A stretch of 6,926 nt of DNA from Bacteroidota bacterium (GTDB lineage Bacteria; Zhuqueibacterota; Zhuqueibacteria; Zhuqueibacterales; Geothermadaptataceae): positions 1-6,926 of the forward strand of contig DRLW01000279.1 of NCBI GenBank assembly GCA_011375275.1, in the 5' to 3' direction. Below, in pieces: positions 4,765 to 6,926 of this stretch. The stretch's first letter is position 1; each line of letters begins with the position of its first letter. A model generated the notes under the pieces. The model was given only the letters and a program-made list of their open reading frames with translations, was not told where the DNA came from and made no database searches. The position numbers and the translations under genes are program-made.

Positions 4765-4822
4765 GCCGGCAGGTGTACGAGGGGGAGGGTTCGAAGCTCC
4801 ATGGTACACACCCTGTGCCGGC
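4765..4822. repeat. Long imperfect stem-loop upstream of the His-rich gene
   Basis: GCCGG-CAGG-TGTAC (4765-4778) pairs with GTACA-CCTG-CCGGC segments within 4804-4822, with small bulges on the right arm. The apical region contains GGAG/CTCC around TTCGAA. No T-run follows. It lies in the 156-base gap between the lipoprotein and the His-rich gene and could be a leader structure, a transcript-processing site or a decayed repeat. Confidence 0.4.
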
Positions 4823-4860
4823 CTCAGCCCGCGCAGGGTTTGAATAGTCCCAGCAGCGGA

Positions 4861-5277
4861 TTACTCGACTTTAGTGACGTTCATTTCGCAGATCGGGCAT
4901 TGATCGCCGGCCTCGCTGGTGACGAACTCCGGATGCATGGAGCAGGTGTACAGCTCGGCAGATTTGGCGTCAAAATCAGGCTTGACCTCGGCGATCGGCT
5001 TGACGTACATCTCGCACTTCGGGCAGCTCGCATCCGGGTCGCTGGTGATGTACTCTGCATTCATCGGACAGGCATAGAGCTTGTCCGCATGCAGCTCGCT
5101 CGTGCTGTCGTGTTTGTGAACAGCGAGATTGTTTTTGGGCGCCATCTCCTGGTCGCCGTCCATTTTGTGTTCCATAGAAGACATGTCGTGTTTGTCTTCC
5201 TTGCCCTCTTTGGAACCGCAGGCGGCTAATGATAAGCTCAGGCCAGCGATCAGGAGGACGAAAAATGCGTTTCTCAT
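4861..5277 (-). CDS. Lipoprotein with two heavy-metal-binding domains
   Basis: A 138-residue lipoprotein: signal peptide with lipobox SLAAC (Cys20), a His/Met/Asp-rich linker (DMSSMEHKMDGDQEM), then two heavy-metal-binding domains of the short YTCPMHPE...CPxCGM family (HMBD, found at the N-terminus of CusB-like adaptors and some copper ATPases). Domain 1 about 68-95: YACPMNAE...CPKCEM. Domain 2 about 110-137: YTCSMHPE...CPICEM. Each keeps the paired Cys plus Met set for Cu(I)/Ag(I) or another soft metal, but both have Glu where the family usually has Gly (CPxCEM, not CPxCGM), and domain 1 has Asn-Ala in place of His-Pro. I infer a membrane-anchored periplasmic metal binder that feeds or shields the pump. 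It follows cusA by 139 bases. AAGGAG lies nine bases before the ATG at 5277. Confidence 0.88.
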   Translation of the reverse strand: MRNAFFVLLIAGLSLSLAACGSKEGKEDKHDMSSMEHKMDGDQEMAPKNNLAVHKHDSTSELHADKLYACPMNAEYITSDPDASCPKCEMYVKPIAEVKPDFDAKSAELYTCSMHPEFVTSEAGDQCPICEMNVTKVE

Positions 5278-5349
5278 TTTGGGTGACTCCTTGTTTTTGG
5301 GTTGTTTTTTTGAACAGTGCTCCGATGTGATCAGAAAATTGATATGCTT

Positions 5350-5389
5350 AAAAAATCATAAGCCCGGGCAGCAGGATGGAGCTGCCCGG
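5350..5389 (-). terminator. Putative intrinsic terminator or attenuator after cusA
   Basis: A perfect nine-pair stem, CCGGGCAGC (5364-5372) with GCTGCCCGG (5381-5389), loop eight bases, starts about 27 bases past the cusA stop on the minus strand. A run of six T follows (5355-5350), but eight bases separate stem and T-run, so termination may be partial. If active, it would reduce read-through from the pump gene into the lipoprotein gene. Confidence 0.5.
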
Positions 5390-5416
5390 AACATGAAATT
5401 CATGTACGCGATGAGG

Positions 5417-6926
5417 TTACGCCTTGGCGGTTTCCTCCTCGCCGCTGTCTTCCGGCAACTTCCAGCCCTTCCAGATGAAATAGATGGAGGGGATGACCAC
5501 CAGGGTCAGAATTGTGGAAGAAACCATGCCGCCCACCATAGGCGCGGCGATGCGTTTCATCACGTCCGAGCCGGTGCCGTGCCCCCACATAATGGGCAGC
5601 AGGCCGGCCATGATCGCCATCACGGTCATCATCTTCGGCCGTACCCGCTCGACAGCACCGTGCACGATGGCATCGAAAAGATCGCGGTGATGGCGCATTT
5701 CGCCGCGGCGCTTCCAGTCGTCATAGGCGTGATCGAGGTAGATCAGCATCACCACGCCTGTTTCTGCCGCCACACCGGCAAGGGCGATAAAGCCGACCCC
5801 CACAGCGATGCTGAAGTGATATTCCAGCAGATACATCAGCCAGATACCACCGACAAGTGAAAAGGGCAGAGAGAGCATGACGAGGATACTCTCGCCGATG
5901 TTCTTGAAGTTCATGTACAGCAGCAGGAAGATGATCACCAGGGTGATCGGGATGATGACCTGCAAGCGTGCCTTTGCCCGTTCCATGTACTCATATTGGC
6001 CGCTCCAGACCAGGCTGTAACCCGGCGGCAGCTTGATTTTTTCGTTGACCTTTTTCTGCGCTGCTGCGACATAGGTACCGACATCGATGTTTTTCAGGTC
6101 AACATAGAGCCATGCTGTTTTACGCGCATTCTCACTCTTGATGCCGGGCGGCCCTTTTTTGATCTCAAAATCAGCGACCTGAGACAAGGGGACTTGCGCG
6201 CCGTAGGGCGTGGGGATGAGAACGCGTTTCAGGCTTTCGACATTATCGCGCAGCTCGCGAGAGTAGCGCACGTTGACCGGATAGCGCTCCAAACCTTCGA
6301 CCGTGGTGGTGACGTTCATGCCGCCGATTGCGCTTTTGATGATATCCTGCACATCGCCGACGTTGAGGCCATAGCGCATGGTTTCTTCGCGTTTGATGTG
6401 GATATCGAGATAATTGCCGCCGACGGTTTTTTCCGGGAAGACGCTGAGGGTCCCTTTGACCTCGCGGACAACGTTGGCTACCTCTTCAGCAAGGTCGGAC
6501 AACACCTGCAGGTCTTCGCCCATCAGCTTGATGCCCACCGGGGTCTTGATTCCGGTGGAGAGCATGTCGATCCGTGTCTTGATCGGCATGGTCCAGGCGT
6601 TGGTCACTCCCGGAAACTGGATGGCTGCGTTCATCTCGTCGATCAGTTTCTGAGGCGTCATGCCCGGTCGCCATTCTTCCTCCGGTTTGAGCATGATCGT
6701 GGTTTCGATCATCGAGAGCGGTGCCGGGTCGGTGGCGCTTTCGGCCCGTCCGATCTTGCCGAACACGTGGTGCACTTCAGGGAAGGATTTGATGATCTTG
6801 TCCGTCTGTTGCAGCAGCTCACGCGCTTTGGTGATGCTGATGCCCGGATCGGTGGTCGGCATGTACAGCAGGTCACCTTCGTACAGGTCGGGCATGAACT
6901 CCGAGCCGAGCCGGGTCAGAGGGTAA
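5417..6926 (-). CDS. cusA: CusA-type Cu(I)/Ag(I) RND efflux transporter, C-terminal half (start outside window)
   Basis: The last 502 residues of the inner-membrane pump of a CusCBA-type tripartite system, which moves Cu(I)/Ag(I) to the outside using the proton gradient. The fragment begins after TM7 (LGSEFMPDLYEGDLLYMP), so roughly the first 550 residues lie beyond the window. The three metal-site methionines of E. coli CusA (M573, M623, M672) are all present with identical spacing: DLLYM (codon 6860-6862), APLSM (6710-6712), RIDM (6563-6565). This favours Cu/Ag over the divalent-metal CzcA type. Five membrane helices (TM8-12) follow, including the proton-relay Glu in GVAAETGVVML (5762-5764) and Lys in RVRPKMMTV (5633-5635). 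The tail after the last helix is short and acidic. cusB and cusC homologues are expected upstream, outside the window; this is inference. Coding is intact throughout. Confidence 0.96.
   Translation of the reverse strand, partial: YPLTRLGSEFMPDLYEGDLLYMPTTDPGISITKARELLQQTDKIIKSFPEVHHVFGKIGRAESATDPAPLSMIETTIMLKPEEEWRPGMTPQKLIDEMNAAIQFPGVTNAWTMPIKTRIDMLSTGIKTPVGIKLMGEDLQVLSDLAEEVANVVREVKGTLSVFPEKTVGGNYLDIHIKREETMRYGLNVGDVQDIIKSAIGGMNVTTTVEGLERYPVNVRYSRELRDNVESLKRVLIPTPYGAQVPLSQVADFEIKKGPPGIKSENARKTAWLYVDLKNIDVGTYVAAAQKKVNEKIKLPPGYSLVWSGQYEYMERAKARLQVIIPITLVIIFLLLYMNFKNIGESILVMLSLPFSLVGGIWLMYLLEYHFSIAVGVGFIALAGVAAETGVVMLIYLDHAYDDWKRRGEMRHHRDLFDAIVHGAVERVRPKMMTVMAIMAGLLPIMWGHGTGSDVMKRIAAPMVGGMVSSTILTLVVIPSIYFIWKGWKLPEDSGEEETAKA

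Noticed and set aside
4783..4803. tRNA T-arm-like GGAGGGTTCGAAGCTCC
   Set aside because: Only the arm is present: no acceptor stem partner, D-arm or anticodon arm can be built around it on either strand.
4705..4809. N-terminal extension of the His-rich gene to the ATG at 4809
   Set aside because: It adds a Pro/Ala-rich stretch ahead of a good signal peptide, overlaps a stem-loop, and AGGAG sits directly before the ATGs at 4707/4704.
5129..5860. Plus-strand open frame of 243 codons opposite the lipoprotein and cusA genes
   Set aside because: It is antisense to clear CusA and HMBD coding sequence and crosses the gap and terminator stem; His-rich antisense text arises from CusA codons.
5417..6895. 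cusA taken as starting at the ATG at 6895
   Set aside because: The reading frame continues without a stop to the window edge with conserved CusA sequence (RLGSEF), so this Met is internal and the gene is truncated by the window.

Overview
The window reads as chromosomal DNA from an uncultured or little-studied Gram-negative bacterium of moderately high GC. It encodes an RND efflux pump, two lipoproteins, an outer-membrane beta-barrel and secreted c-type cytochromes. I cannot fix the phylum from this stretch. The protein style (a porin ending in Phe, a secreted NTF2-like protein, a His-rich secreted protein beside CusA) would suit the FCB group (Calditrichota, Ignavibacteria) or a Desulfobacterota-like lineage; this is a low-confidence inference.

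All eight genes I accept lie on the minus strand and are transcribed from right to left. In that order they are: the C-terminal half of a CusA-type Cu(I)/Ag(I) efflux transporter (5417-6926, start outside the window); a small lipoprotein with two heavy-metal-binding domains (4861-5277); a His/Met-rich secreted protein with 24-bp internal repeats (4012-4704); a four-helix DUF2231 membrane protein with a His-rich tail (3102-3638); a secreted NTF2/SnoaL-like protein (2399-2854); a secreted monoheme cytochrome c (1872-2297); an outer-membrane porin-like barrel (447-1694); and a short lipoprotein cytochrome c (5-277). I found no convincing plus-strand gene, no tRNA or rRNA and no CRISPR array.

The first three genes form a coherent copper/silver module: periplasmic and membrane-anchored metal binders beside the pump that exports Cu(I)/Ag(I). 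The DUF2231 and NTF2-like proteins, both with notable histidines, probably belong to the same envelope-stress or metal-handling group. The cytochrome-porin-cytochrome part may be a separate respiratory or outer-membrane unit that simply follows it.

Spacing is loose for a co-directional cluster (gaps of 101 to 373 bases), and GC-rich stem-loops or palindromes occur in all seven gaps. Some look like one family of roughly 45-bp imperfect palindromes, including two inverted copies that flank the porin gene. The 373-base gap at 3639-4011 holds several stem-loops and no credible gene.
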